A stretch of 64,000 nt of DNA. It comes from Nocardiopsis metallicus (GTDB lineage: Bacteria; Actinomycetota; Actinomycetes; Streptosporangiales; Streptosporangiaceae). The notes beneath the pieces were generated by a model, which was not told the DNA's origin, did no database searches, and saw only the letters and a list, made by a program, of their open reading frames with translations. The stretch lies in NCBI RefSeq assembly GCF_014201115.1, contig NZ_JACHDO010000001.1, forward strand, positions 5,394,001 through 5,458,000. Reading direction: 5' to 3'. Positions 8,652-16,080 of this stretch are shown here, in pieces (position 1 is the stretch's first letter; each line of letters opens with the position of its first letter). The translations under genes and the position numbers were made by a program.

Positions 8652-9224
8652 GTGACCGACACCGAGGACCGCCGCTGCGGCTGGGCCCGGAACACGTCCG
8701 AGCTGATGACCGACTACCACGACAGTGAGTGGGGGCGCCCCTCGCACGACGACGCACACCTGTTCGAGATGCTCGTGCTGGAAGGCGCCCAGGCCGGTCT
8801 GTCCTGGTCCACCGTGCTGAACAAACGCGAGAACTACCGGCGCGCGATGGACGGTTTCGACTTCGAGCGGATCGCCTCCTACGGGCAGACCGAAGAGGAC
8901 AGGCTCCTCGCCGATCCCGGCATCATCCGCAACCGCCTCAAGATCGCCTCCGCCGCGCGCAACGCCCAGGCCTTCCAGCGGGTACGCGAGGAGTTCGCCA
9001 GCTTCGACGCCTACCTGTGGGGCTGGGTCGAGGGCACCCCGATCGTCAACCACTGGACAGCACAGGAGGAGGTCCCGGTGACCACCGACCTCTCGGACCG
9101 GCTGAGCAAGGACCTGAAGAAGCGCGGGTTCAACTTCGTGGGCAGCACGATCGTCTACTCCTACCTCCAGGCCACCGGTGTGGTCGACGACCACCTGACG
9201 GGCTGCCCGGCCAAGCGCACCTGA
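8652..9224 (+). CDS. tag: DNA-3-methyladenine glycosylase I
   Basis: 190 residues, the usual size of Tag. It removes 3-methyladenine from alkylated DNA in base-excision repair. The whole family pattern is present: RCGWA at the start, DYHDSEWG, a long segment LFEMLVLEGAQAGLSW (catalytic Glu within), NRLKI, and a C-terminal HLTGCPAK. The N-terminal Cys and His and the C-terminal His and Cys match the zinc ligands of the family. It starts with GTG at 8652, with GAGGAG about eight bases upstream. It appears to be a single-gene unit. Confidence 0.95.
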   Translation: MTDTEDRRCGWARNTSELMTDYHDSEWGRPSHDDAHLFEMLVLEGAQAGLSWSTVLNKRENYRRAMDGFDFERIASYGQTEEDRLLADPGIIRNRLKIASAARNAQAFQRVREEFASFDAYLWGWVEGTPIVNHWTAQEEVPVTTDLSDRLSKDLKKRGFNFVGSTIVYSYLQATGVVDDHLTGCPAKRT

Positions 9225-9247
9225 GCGCTCCGCCGAATACCCGAGCC

Positions 9248-9280
9248 TTTCCGTACGCTGTACTGTACGTACTACGGAAA
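9248..9280. promoter_or_regulatory. GTAC-rich palindromic operator, DrrAB-TetR type
   Basis: Outer arms TTTCCGTA (9248-9255) and TACGGAAA (9273-9280) are perfect inverted repeats around a GTACTGTAC palindrome (9260-9268). The first 22 bases match the site before the DrrA-like gene (18758 onward) at 20 positions, so the same regulator should bind both. It lies 10 bp before the start of the NmrA fragment, overlapping its expected promoter. Confidence 0.65.
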
Positions 9281-9289
9281 GATTGCGCC

Positions 9290-9532
9290 ATGAGCTTCCT
9301 CGTCTCCGGGGCCACCGGCACCGTCGGCTGCGAGATCGTCCGTCAACTGATCGACGCCGGGCACCGGGTACGCACCCTCACCCGCGCCCCGAACACGCCG
9401 AGGAGTTCACCCGCCGGCCCCGGGGGAGCTCGGTCCTTCCCCGGACGGGTCTGGCTTCCTCGGGTGTGTTGGTCGATCACTGTCCCGCTTCCTCCTCAGG
9501 GGATCCGTGAGGAGGCTGTCCCAGCGTGGTGA
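9290..9532 (+). pseudogene. NmrA-like NAD(P)-binding protein, N-terminal stub
   Basis: ATG at 9290 begins a clear Rossmann dinucleotide-binding start: FLVSGATGTVGCEIVRQL, then HRVRTLTRAP. The match to NmrA/SDR-a proteins (normally 270-300 residues) stops after about 35 residues; the remaining 45 residues to the stop are unlike the family and overlap the 3' end of the opposing ABC-F gene. Most of the gene has been deleted, so no activity is expected. Its promoter-operator is still well preserved. Confidence 0.75.
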
Positions 9533-11162
9533 GGGCCGCTTCCTCCGGTGGAGCGCCTCGGCTGAGGGACCAGTACCGGGTCACTCCGACCTCCCGGAGG
9601 AAGGCGTGGTCGTGGCTGACCACCAGCAGCGCGCCCCGATAGGCGCTGAGGGCCTCGGCGAGCTGACGCTGGCTGTCCAGATCCAGGTTGTTGGTGGGCT
9701 CGTCCAGGATCAGCAGGCGGGGCGGGGCATCCGCGAGCAACAGGCGGGCCAGGCAGACCCGGAACAGCTCACCACCGGAGAGATCCCCCGCCCGCTGGTC
9801 CACCCTGTCGCCCCGGACCAGGAAGCGGGCCAGGCCCGCACGGATCCGCTGCGCACCGGCCGAGGGCGCGGCGGCACGCAGGTTGTCCAGCACGCTGAGC
9901 CCGGGGTCCAGGACATCCAACCGCTGTGGCAGGTAGCCGACCCGGCCGGTGACGTGCGCGACCCGCACCGGCGGCCCGTGGGCCACCGCCCCCGCGGGTG
10001 CTCCAGCCGCCCGCTCGACGATCATGCGCAGCAGGGTGGTCTTCCCCGACCCGTTGGGCCCGACCACCGCCACCCGCTCGGGCCCGCGCAGGTACAGTCG
10101 CCCCGCACTGGGTTCCAGTTCGTGGAGCTCCAGGACGTCGTGTCCGGCGGGAACCTCGGTGCCGGGGAGCGCGATCCGGATGCTCGCGTCGTCGCGGACC
10201 CTCTCCTCGGCCCGGTCGAGGTCCTCGCGGGCCTCGGCGAGCCTGTCCTCCAGGGTGGCCCGGTGCTTTCCGGCCGCCACCTGGGCCTGGCGTTTGCGCT
10301 GGTTCATGATGACGCGCGGCTCGCGTTTGGTGTCGTACTTCTTCTGGCCGAAGCGGACCCGTCGGGCCAGTTTGACCTGGGCCTCGGCGAGCTGGCGCTT
10401 CTCCCGGCGCACGTCGGCGCCGGCGGCGCGCACCATGCGCCGGGCGGCCTCCTGTTCGGTGGCGAGCTGTTCCGCGTAGGCGGTGAAGTTGCCTCCCCAG
10501 ACGCGCAGCCGGCCGCCCCGGAGTTCGGCGATCCGGTCCACCCGTTCCAGGAGTTCCCGGTCGTGGCTGACCACGACCAGCACGCCCGGCCAGGACTCGA
10601 TCGCCGCGTACAGGCGGCTCCGGGCCTGTCGGTCGAGGTTGTTGGTGGGTTCGTCGAGCAGGGTGATGTCGGGGCGGCGCAGGGCGATCCCGGCCAGGGC
10701 GGTCAGGACGGCCTCTCCCCCGGAGATCCCGTCCACCCGCCGGTCCAGCGGGGAGGGGTCTCCTGAACGGAGCACGTCGAAGCGTTCGAGCTGGTCCAGG
10801 GCCCGTTCCTCGATGTCCCAGTCATCACCCACCAGAGCGAAGTTGGCCTCGGTGGCCTCCCCCGCCTCGATGGCGCGCAGGGCGCGGCGAGCCCGGTCCA
10901 CACCGAGGAGTTCGGCGACGGTGCTGTGGGTGGCCAGGGTGAGTGACTGGTCGAGGTAGGCCACGTCCCCGCTGACGGTGACGGTCCCGGCGGTCGGGGT
11001 CAGGCACCCGGCGATGAGCTTGAGCAGGGTCGACTTTCCGCTGCCGTTGCGGCCGAGCAGGCCGGTGCGCCCGGCGCCGAGGGCGGCGTCCAGGCCGGAG
11101 AGCGCGACGGTTCCGTCAGGCCAGGTCAGGCCGATCCCGGTACAGACGACGGCGTGTGACAA
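9477..11162 (-). CDS. ABC-F family ATPase (ribosome protection/antibiotic resistance type)
   Basis: 561 residues with two ATPase domains in one chain and no membrane segments, the ABC-F layout. Domain 1: GLLGRNGSGKST, signature GISGGE, Walker B ITLLDEPTNNLD. Domain 2: AVVGPNGSGKTT, signature DLSGGE, LLILDEPTNNLD. Between them is a basic, charged linker (about residues 240-330, with KREPRVIMNQRKRQAQ), the part that in ABC-F proteins enters the ribosome. The small regulator gene transcribed away from it and the possible leader peptide suggest an inducible antibiotic-resistance protein; housekeeping EttA-like function is less likely. Start is TTG 11162 with GGGAG five bases upstream. Confidence 0.88.
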   Translation of the reverse strand: MSHAVVCTGIGLTWPDGTVALSGLDAALGAGRTGLLGRNGSGKSTLLKLIAGCLTPTAGTVTVSGDVAYLDQSLTLATHSTVAELLGVDRARRALRAIEAGEATEANFALVGDDWDIEERALDQLERFDVLRSGDPSPLDRRVDGISGGEAVLTALAGIALRRPDITLLDEPTNNLDRQARSRLYAAIESWPGVLVVVSHDRELLERVDRIAELRGGRLRVWGGNFTAYAEQLATEQEAARRMVRAAGADVRREKRQLAEAQVKLARRVRFGQKKYDTKREPRVIMNQRKRQAQVAAGKHRATLEDRLAEAREDLDRAEERVRDDASIRIALPGTEVPAGHDVLELHELEPSAGRLYLRGPERVAVVGPNGSGKTTLLRMIVERAAGAPAGAVAHGPPVRVAHVTGRVGYLPQRLDVLDPGLSVLDNLRAAAPSAGAQRIRAGLARFLVRGDRVDQRAGDLSGGELFRVCLARLLLADAPPRLLILDEPTNNLDLDSQRQLAEALSAYRGALLVVSHDHAFLREVGVTRYWSLSRGAPPEEAALTTLGQPPHGSPEEEAGQ

Positions 11163-11220
11163 AGGGTCTCCCGAAGGTGGTGGACGGCTGGGGACGCTGG
11201 GTCGAGCGACGCGGGCCCAT
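11116..11220 (-). CDS. possible 34-residue leader peptide overlapping the ABC-F start
   Basis: ATG at 11220 has a much stronger ribosome binding site (AAGGAGGAG, about six bases upstream) than the ABC-F gene itself. It opens a 34-residue frame rich in Arg, Pro, Thr and Gln (begins MGPRRSTQRPQPSTTFGRP) that runs 47 bases past the ABC-F start in another frame. ABC-F resistance genes are often controlled by upstream leader peptides on which drug-stalled ribosomes change expression. Here ribosomes translating the leader would cover the TTG start. Seen: strong site and overlap. Inferred: the regulatory role. Confidence 0.45.
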   Translation of the reverse strand: MGPRRSTQRPQPSTTFGRPFVTRRRLYRDRPDLA

Positions 11221-11247
11221 GACGAACTCCTCCTTCGGATGTACTGA

Positions 11248-11263
11248 TGCGACTAATGTCGCA
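11248..11263. promoter_or_regulatory. TetR operator, perfect inverted repeat
   Basis: TGCGAC-taat-GTCGCA, a perfect 6-4-6 palindrome in the divergent ABC-F/TetR promoter region, upstream of the ABC-F leader. Most likely the autoregulatory site of the adjacent TetR protein. Confidence 0.65.
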
Positions 11264-11292
11264 ATAGAACGATGACACATCCAGACCACAAA

Positions 11293-11308
11293 TGCAACGA
11301 GAGTCGCG
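11293..11308. promoter_or_regulatory. second, imperfect TetR operator next to the TetR start
   Basis: TGCAAC-gaga-GTCGCG has the same spacing as the 11248 site and matches it at 10 of 12 arm positions. It ends two bases before the TetR ATG. A pair of sites, one facing each gene, fits a repressor that controls both. Confidence 0.5.
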
Positions 11309-11310
11309 TT

Positions 11311-11928
11311 ATGAGTTCCCAGGAATCCGCCCCGGGCAGCACCCGCCCCGGCGGCCGCACGGCGCGCAACACGGTCGCCGTGCTCCAGGCCACCCTCGAC
11401 GAACTGGGCGAACACGGGTACGGGGCGATCACCGTCGACCTCGTGGCCGCCCGCTCCGGGGTCCACAAGGCCACCGTCTACCGGCGCTGGGGCGGCGTGG
11501 ACGGGCTGGTGCGGGCCGCCCTGGACTGGTCGGCGGACCAGGACTGGGAGCCCACCCGCACCGGGGCGCTGCACACGGATCTGCTGGCCCTGGCCGAGAC
11601 GGTGGCGCAGGGTTTCACCGAGGCACCCGAGCGGGAGGTGTCGGCCGCCGCCGTCGCCGCGGCCTTCGAGTCCGAGGCGGTCGCCGGCGCCCTGCGCCGC
11701 TTCATGGCCGACCGGCACCGGCGCTCGGCCGCGGTGGTGACCGAAGCGATCGCCCGGGGCGAGGCCCCGGAGGGCACCGACCCCGAGGAGGTGGTCCGCT
11801 CGGCGGTCGCACCGGTCTACTACCGCCTGCTGGTCAGCCGTGAGCCCGTCTCCCCCGCCGACCTGCGCCGCACCGCCCGGATCACCGCCGACGCCGCCGC
11901 GGAGGGGGCCTTCGTCCCCGGTCCGTGA
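11311..11928 (+). CDS. TetR-family regulator divergent from the ABC-F gene
   Basis: 205 residues. The N-terminal HTH covers about residues 20-65: AVLQATLDELGEHGYGAIT, then VDLVAARSGVHKATVYRRW, the canonical TetR recognition helix pattern. The C-terminal ligand domain (SADQDWEPTRTGALHTDL onward) resembles the TetR_C_11/16-type group. It probably represses the ABC-F gene and itself through the two palindromes in the 148-bp gap. ATG 11311 was chosen over an in-frame start 13 codons upstream because TetR proteins usually begin 15-20 residues before the HTH. Confidence 0.88.
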   Translation: MSSQESAPGSTRPGGRTARNTVAVLQATLDELGEHGYGAITVDLVAARSGVHKATVYRRWGGVDGLVRAALDWSADQDWEPTRTGALHTDLLALAETVAQGFTEAPEREVSAAAVAAAFESEAVAGALRRFMADRHRRSAAVVTEAIARGEAPEGTDPEEVVRSAVAPVYYRLLVSREPVSPADLRRTARITADAAAEGAFVPGP

Positions 11929-11936
11929 GAGGAGCG

Positions 11937-11954
11937 GGCCCGAGCGGCCGGGCC
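11937..11954. terminator. hairpin between convergent genes
   Basis: GGCCCG-agcggc-CGGGCC in the 31-bp gap between the TetR gene and the permease gene; no U-tract. A probable bidirectional terminator. Confidence 0.5.
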
Positions 11955-11959
11955 ACGCC

Positions 11960-12763
11960 CTAGTCGCCGAACTCGATGCTGCCGTCGCGTCGGCCCGACT
12001 CGGCCAGGTGGCGGAAGGTCAGGGCGGCGACACAGAACCACACGGCCCCGACCGCGGCTTCCAGGAGGGCGAGGCGGGCGACCACCGCGCCGGAGGCTCC
12101 CGAGAGGAGCTCGCGGACGGCGCCCAACCCGTGGGTCAGGGGCAGGCCCTGCGCGACGAACTCGACCGCCGGGGGCCAGAAGGACACCGGCACCTGGACC
12201 CCGCAGACCACCATCAGGATCAACCCGCCGACGTTGCCGATCAGGTTGCGCACGTGCATCACGCGCAACGCCAGGCCCGCCAGCACCAGCCCGAATGAGT
12301 AGACCGAGACATAGGTCAGGGCGATCAGCGGGACCACCAACAGCGCGGCCGGCATCGGCAGGTGCACGCCGAAGACCGGGGCGAGCAGGAACAACGAGAT
12401 CACCGCGCAGGCCAGGCCGTCCGCCAGCCACTGCACGCTGCGTCCGGCGAAGACGAGGAAGGGCGGCGCGGGGGAGGCGATCAGGAGGGGGAGGGTGCCC
12501 GCCATCCGCTCCCAGCTGCTTGAGGCGCACACGAACATCGTGGCGGTGACCCCCACGAACACCGCGTTCCCGACCAGCAGGTAGGCGGTGCGGTCCGGGG
12601 AGTCCAACATGGCCCCGATCAGCGCGAAGAACGCCACCTGGCACAGGATGCGGGTCAGCCAGCCGAACAGCCAGGTCTTCCACGTGTAGAACGCCCGCAG
12701 GTCGGCCAGGGCGCTGGTCGCCGACCAGCGCAGGACGCGCGCCGAGTCCCGGATGGCGCTCAT
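11960..12763 (-). CDS. ABC-2 type permease (second permease of the PLP-enzyme operon)
   Basis: 267 residues with about six hydrophobic segments (for example LPLLIASPAPPFLVF and SLFLLAPVF, then ALLVVPLIALTYVSVYSFGLVLAGLAL). It has the ABC-2 family pattern of an amphipathic N-terminus and a late segment LILMVVCGVQVPVSFWP with the typical G-x-P before the last helices. It is the last gene of a tightly coupled unit: its ATG overlaps the stop of the preceding permease as ATGA. It should pair with that permease and the ATPase to export an unknown product. Confidence 0.85.
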   Translation of the reverse strand: MSAIRDSARVLRWSATSALADLRAFYTWKTWLFGWLTRILCQVAFFALIGAMLDSPDRTAYLLVGNAVFVGVTATMFVCASSSWERMAGTLPLLIASPAPPFLVFAGRSVQWLADGLACAVISLFLLAPVFGVHLPMPAALLVVPLIALTYVSVYSFGLVLAGLALRVMHVRNLIGNVGGLILMVVCGVQVPVSFWPPAVEFVAQGLPLTHGLGAVRELLSGASGAVVARLALLEAAVGAVWFCVAALTFRHLAESGRRDGSIEFGD

Positions 12764-13530
12764 GCGAGGCTCACCTCACCTGTGCGGCGCACCCTGCGCA
12801 GCACGCTGTTCAGCAACAGGATCCCGGCCGCGAACCCCACGGCGCCGAGCAGGAGCACCATCCCCAGCCTCGGAGCGACGTTCTCCACCGCTTCGGGTCG
12901 GAGGCAGTCACGGAGCAGGTCGGTCGCCCAGGACAGGAAGATCACCTTGGTCACCGGTTGCAGCCAATGCGGTAGGAACTCGGGCGGGATGACCGCTCCC
13001 CCCAGAAGGTAGAAGGGATAGGACAGGGAGTTCTGGAAGATGCGGGCGGAGCGGTGCAGGACGAACACCGCCGCCATCACGACCGCGGTTCCGGCCATCG
13101 CCAGTGCCATGGCCAGCAGGGTCGCGGTGAACAACAGCGGGTGTTCGACCCCGATGCCCACCCCGAACGCCACCCGGGCCACCAGGACGGACTCCAGCAG
13201 TGACAGCATGCTCACCGCGGTGACCGTCGCGCCCCGGCCCAGAACGGTCAGCCCGATGGGCGCCGGGGCGGCGATCATGGCGTCGAGGGTGCCGTTGGCG
13301 CGCTCACCGTCGATCAGCTCTCCCGAGACCAGCAGCGCCATGGACCAGACGGTGATCACCGCCGGTCCGAGGATCGCGTACGCCTCCAGGTCCGGGCGTT
13401 CGGCATGGCGCATGATGGCGAGGAAGGCCAGCGTGAGCAGCGGCGCGTTCACCAGGGCCATCAGCTGTTCCGGGTTCCGGCGGAACATCAGGAGCTGTTG
13501 CCGAACGGAAGCGGCGAGGACGACCATCAC
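12760..13530 (-). CDS. ABC-2 type permease (first permease of the PLP-enzyme operon)
   Basis: 256 residues, six hydrophobic segments. ABC-2 signatures include VSGELIDGERANGTLDAMIAAP (the ELxxGTLE-like motif after helix 2) and FPFYLLGGAVIPPEFLP-like sequence near residue 185 (SYPFYLLGGAVIPPEFLP). The start is GTG 13530, overlapping the ATPase stop as GTGA; an ATG one codon later is possible. It forms a heteromeric pair with the downstream permease. Confidence 0.87.
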   Translation of the reverse strand: MMVVLAASVRQQLLMFRRNPEQLMALVNAPLLTLAFLAIMRHAERPDLEAYAILGPAVITVWSMALLVSGELIDGERANGTLDAMIAAPAPIGLTVLGRGATVTAVSMLSLLESVLVARVAFGVGIGVEHPLLFTATLLAMALAMAGTAVVMAAVFVLHRSARIFQNSLSYPFYLLGGAVIPPEFLPHWLQPVTKVIFLSWATDLLRDCLRPEAVENVAPRLGMVLLLGAVGFAAGILLLNSVLRRVRRTGEVSLA

Positions 13531-14480
13531 CGGAGTTTCAGCCCCCGGTCACCGATGACGTGGAGGTAGACGTCCTCCAGGGTGGGGCGTCCGGTGGAGA
13601 CCTCGGTGACACCAGCGTCGACCAGGTGCCGGAGCACCCGTCCCCCGGCGCCTTCGACGCTGGTCTCCACGATGGTCCGGTCCCCCTCCGAGAGCACCTG
13701 TGCCACCCCGGGGAGGGCGCGCAGTTCCGCCACCACGTGCGACGGGACGGCCGCGGCGATCACCCGCTCGTGCGCGGAGAGCCACCCGCCGATGGTCCGG
13801 GGTTCCTCGGTGCCCAGCAGCCGACCGCCGTCGATGAGGGTGACCCGGTCGCACACCGCCTCCGCCTCCGCCATGTCGTGTGTGGTGACCAGTACCGTCC
13901 GCCCCTCGCCCTGGAGTTCGGCGACCAGGGCGCGAAAGTCCCTGGCGGCCACCGGGTCCATGCCGATGGTCGGCTCGTCCAGGAGCAGGACCCCGGGGTT
14001 CCCGATCAGGGCGCGGGCGAGGTGGAGGCGCTGCTTCATCCCCCGGGAGAAGGTCTCCACCCGTTCGTCGGCCTTCTCCGCCAAGCCGATCCGGTCCAGG
14101 AGGTACGCCACCCTGACCCGGGCCTGCCGGGTGCGCTGCCGGTACAGCGCCGACCAGTACATGAGGTTCTGGCGTGCGGTCAGCCTCGTGTAGAGACCGC
14201 GTTCACCACCGAAGGCGATACCGATGGTGCGCCGCACCTCGGCGGTCTCCCGCACCACGTCGTGGCCGTTGATCGACGCCGTCCCCCCTGAGGGCAGCAG
14301 GACGGTGGAGAGGATCTTGCACAGGGTGGTCTTGCCCGCCCCGTTGGGTCCGAGCAGCCCGCGCACCTCTCCCCGGCGCACCTGGAGGTCCAGCCCGTCC
14401 AACGCGACCACGGGTGATCCGCCCCGGCGTTCGTAGACACGCCTGAGACCTCTGGCCTCTACGGCGAAGTCCTGCGCCAT
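13527..14480 (-). CDS. ABC-2 exporter ATPase (NatA/CcmA-like)
   Basis: 317 residues. Walker A GPNGAGKTT, Q-loop FGGERGLYTRLTARQNL, signature FSRGMKQR (Ser-Arg-Gly-Met-Lys variant common in this subfamily), Walker B VLLLDEPTIGMD, H-loop VLVTTHDM. A 100-residue C-terminal extension follows, as in multidrug and lipid ABC-2 ATPases. ATG 14480 has GAGGAGG seven bases upstream, and it begins inside the last codons of the PLP-enzyme gene (22-bp overlap), which ties the exporter to that enzyme. Confidence 0.92.
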   Translation of the reverse strand: MAQDFAVEARGLRRVYERRGGSPVVALDGLDLQVRRGEVRGLLGPNGAGKTTLCKILSTVLLPSGGTASINGHDVVRETAEVRRTIGIAFGGERGLYTRLTARQNLMYWSALYRQRTRQARVRVAYLLDRIGLAEKADERVETFSRGMKQRLHLARALIGNPGVLLLDEPTIGMDPVAARDFRALVAELQGEGRTVLVTTHDMAEAEAVCDRVTLIDGGRLLGTEEPRTIGGWLSAHERVIAAAVPSHVVAELRALPGVAQVLSEGDRTIVETSVEGAGGRVLRHLVDAGVTEVSTGRPTLEDVYLHVIGDRGLKLR

Positions 14481-15571
14481 GCGTCCTCCTCGGTCTGTTC
14501 CACGGGTGCGGGGAAGTCCTCTTCGCGTAGTTCGGGGGCGATGACCGGTGACCACACCCGTTGCTCACGGCCCTCCGCCACCCCGACCACGGAGGTCACG
14601 CCGGGCATGAGCGGGCAGGTGTGCGCGGGCAGCAGCTCCACCAACTCCCCGACCCGTACGTCCGAGGCGCGGAGCGGCGTTCCGTCGACGCGTGTCGCGG
14701 TGAGGCCGGGGTCCCAGTCATGGCAGGCGCTCGCGAGGAGTCCGTCGGCGTCGGTACGCACCCGGAAGCCGGCGGTCCCGACCACACGGGCACGCACCCT
14801 GAGCGCCACGTCCGAGAGGTCGCACAGACCGATGGCCGCTGTTCCCGCATCATAAAGCGCATAAGCTCCCGAACATATCTCGGTGACACCCGGGGTGGCG
14901 AGGGCGGCGGCGGTGTTCACGCTTCCACTCACCGACACCACCGGACAGGGAATACCAGATGATCGCACATCTTCGGCGACCTCGACGAGAGAATCAGAAA
15001 CTTCGAAACTGTTTTTCGCGATCCGATCAAGATCATCTTTTGTCGAGGGGCCCCAGTATCCGCTGACGCCGTCGAGCCGCACTCCGGGTGTGCGGTGAAT
15101 ATGTCGCGCCAGGCCAAGAGCCATGTCAATCGGGACGCCCCGGCCAGCGGTAAAGGCGACATCAATCCGGACGCCGATCTCTGTTCCCAGCGCCGCACAC
15201 TCCGCGGCGAGGGCGGAAACGGCGTCCCGGTCGGCCACGTGCACGGAAACGGACGCCCGCCCACCGCTGACGGCCGCGGCGTAGGCCGCGAACCGCGCGA
15301 TCCGCGGCAGCCGCCATGCCTCGGTCCGGGGGCGTGCCAGAACGATGTCCCCGGCCCCCCGCAGCAGGTAGCGCATGGCCTCGGGGGTGCTCTGGGACAC
15401 GATCCCCACGGCCCCCGCCCGCAGCTGCACATCCGCGATTTCCCAGCTGCGATGCGCTTTGACGTGGGAACGAACCGTTTTTCCGGCACGGTGGACCAGG
15501 TCGTGGAAGCGTCGGATGTTGCGCTCGGCCACGGGCAGGTCGACGGTGATCTGGGGGGTGCTGCGGCTCAC
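14459..15571 (-). CDS. DSD1/D-threonine-aldolase-like PLP enzyme
   Basis: 370 residues with an alanine-racemase-type TIM barrel followed by the DSD1 beta domain. The PLP lysine is in RSHVKAHRSW near the N-terminus. The C-terminal metal site HTCPLMP has the His-x-Cys zinc pair seen in D-serine dehydratases and D-threonine aldolases. The family cleaves or dehydrates D-beta-hydroxy amino acids; the substrate here is unknown. Residues PLMP differ from the common PxV/N after the metal site. GTG 15571 has GAGGA about ten bases upstream; a longer start at 15628 is possible. First gene of an operon with an ABC-2 exporter, divergent from a BKACE gene. Confidence 0.82.
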   Translation of the reverse strand: MSRSTPQITVDLPVAERNIRRFHDLVHRAGKTVRSHVKAHRSWEIADVQLRAGAVGIVSQSTPEAMRYLLRGAGDIVLARPRTEAWRLPRIARFAAYAAAVSGGRASVSVHVADRDAVSALAAECAALGTEIGVRIDVAFTAGRGVPIDMALGLARHIHRTPGVRLDGVSGYWGPSTKDDLDRIAKNSFEVSDSLVEVAEDVRSSGIPCPVVSVSGSVNTAAALATPGVTEICSGAYALYDAGTAAIGLCDLSDVALRVRARVVGTAGFRVRTDADGLLASACHDWDPGLTATRVDGTPLRASDVRVGELVELLPAHTCPLMPGVTSVVGVAEGREQRVWSPVIAPELREEDFPAPVEQTEEDAWRRTSP

Positions 15572-15662
15572 GGCGGTGGGTCCTCGGGGAAGCGCGGACG
15601 GACAGAGCGCCGCTCCCCGGCACGTCACCGCCCGGGGAGCGGGTATCTCACCGACTTAGACG

Positions 15663-15695
15663 GTGGAAACGCACTTGACAACAGTGGAAACGCAC
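15663..15695. repeat. direct repeat GTGGAAACGCAC, two copies 21 bp apart
   Basis: Two perfect 12-bp copies (15663-15674 and 15684-15695) separated by ttgacaaca. The 21-bp period equals two helical turns, so both copies face the same side of DNA. TTGACA lies exactly between them and could be a -35 box on the plus strand; TTGTCA is the reading on the minus strand toward the PLP-enzyme gene, about 95 bp from its start. Probable regulator binding site, regulator unknown. Confidence 0.6.
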
Positions 15696-15892
15696 ATAGG
15701 GAGACCCCTTCCGGTTGAAAAATCGGACTTGCCATCGCCCCACCCGCATGCGCGGGGCGCACGTTCATTCACATTGCGCACCCCGAGCCAGATCCCAGAC
15801 ATCGGGATTCCCCAGCACAAGCAGGCCGACAAAGAAATTCAGGGCGACCGCAGCCGAAACATTACTTTCCCCATCCGAACCGAACAAGTGAC

Positions 15893-15908
15893 TGTGATGT
15901 GAGTCACA
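15893..15908. promoter_or_regulatory. CRP/FNR-type site
   Basis: TGTGA-tgtgag-TCACA matches the CRP consensus TGTGA-N6-TCACA at every defined base; its inner part also fits the Streptomyces Crp pattern GTG-N6-GNCAC. It is centred about 48 bp before the inferred start point of the BKACE transcript. Confidence 0.7.
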
Positions 15909-15913
15909 TGACC

Positions 15914-15942
15914 TGGACCGCCCCGGCCCCGTCCGTTAGCCT
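15914..15942 (+). promoter_or_regulatory. probable promoter of the BKACE-GGT operon
   Basis: TGGACC (15914-15919) and TAGCCT (15937-15942), spaced by 17 bp. The -10 fits actinobacterial TANNNT; the -35 is a weak TTGAC-like hexamer, as expected where an activator binds just upstream (the CRP-type site). The leader would be about 130 nt. Confidence 0.45.
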
Positions 15943-16080
15943 CCCAAAGGCCATATCTCACCGAACCTCAGAGAGCGACTTCCCAGAAATCGCAGCCCGA
16001 AGGCGCGGCGGCATTTTTTCTGCCGCTTGGCAAATCCTTTTTCGCAGATCATTTCCGCAGGTCATGTGAGGAATTTTTTC

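Larger units (their letters stand above)
15572..16080. promoter_or_regulatory. 509-bp divergent control region, PLP-enzyme operon / BKACE operon
   Basis: This non-coding stretch is noticeably less GC-rich than the genes. It contains a 12-bp direct repeat (15663-15695), a consensus CRP-type site (15893-15908) and a probable promoter (15914-15942). A short frame at 15663-15902 has no ribosome binding site and no family likeness and is not called. Confidence 0.6.

Noticed and set aside
15663..15902. Short frame in the 509-bp divergent region
   Set aside because: No ribosome binding site, overlaps the direct repeat and the CRP-type site, and resembles no family.
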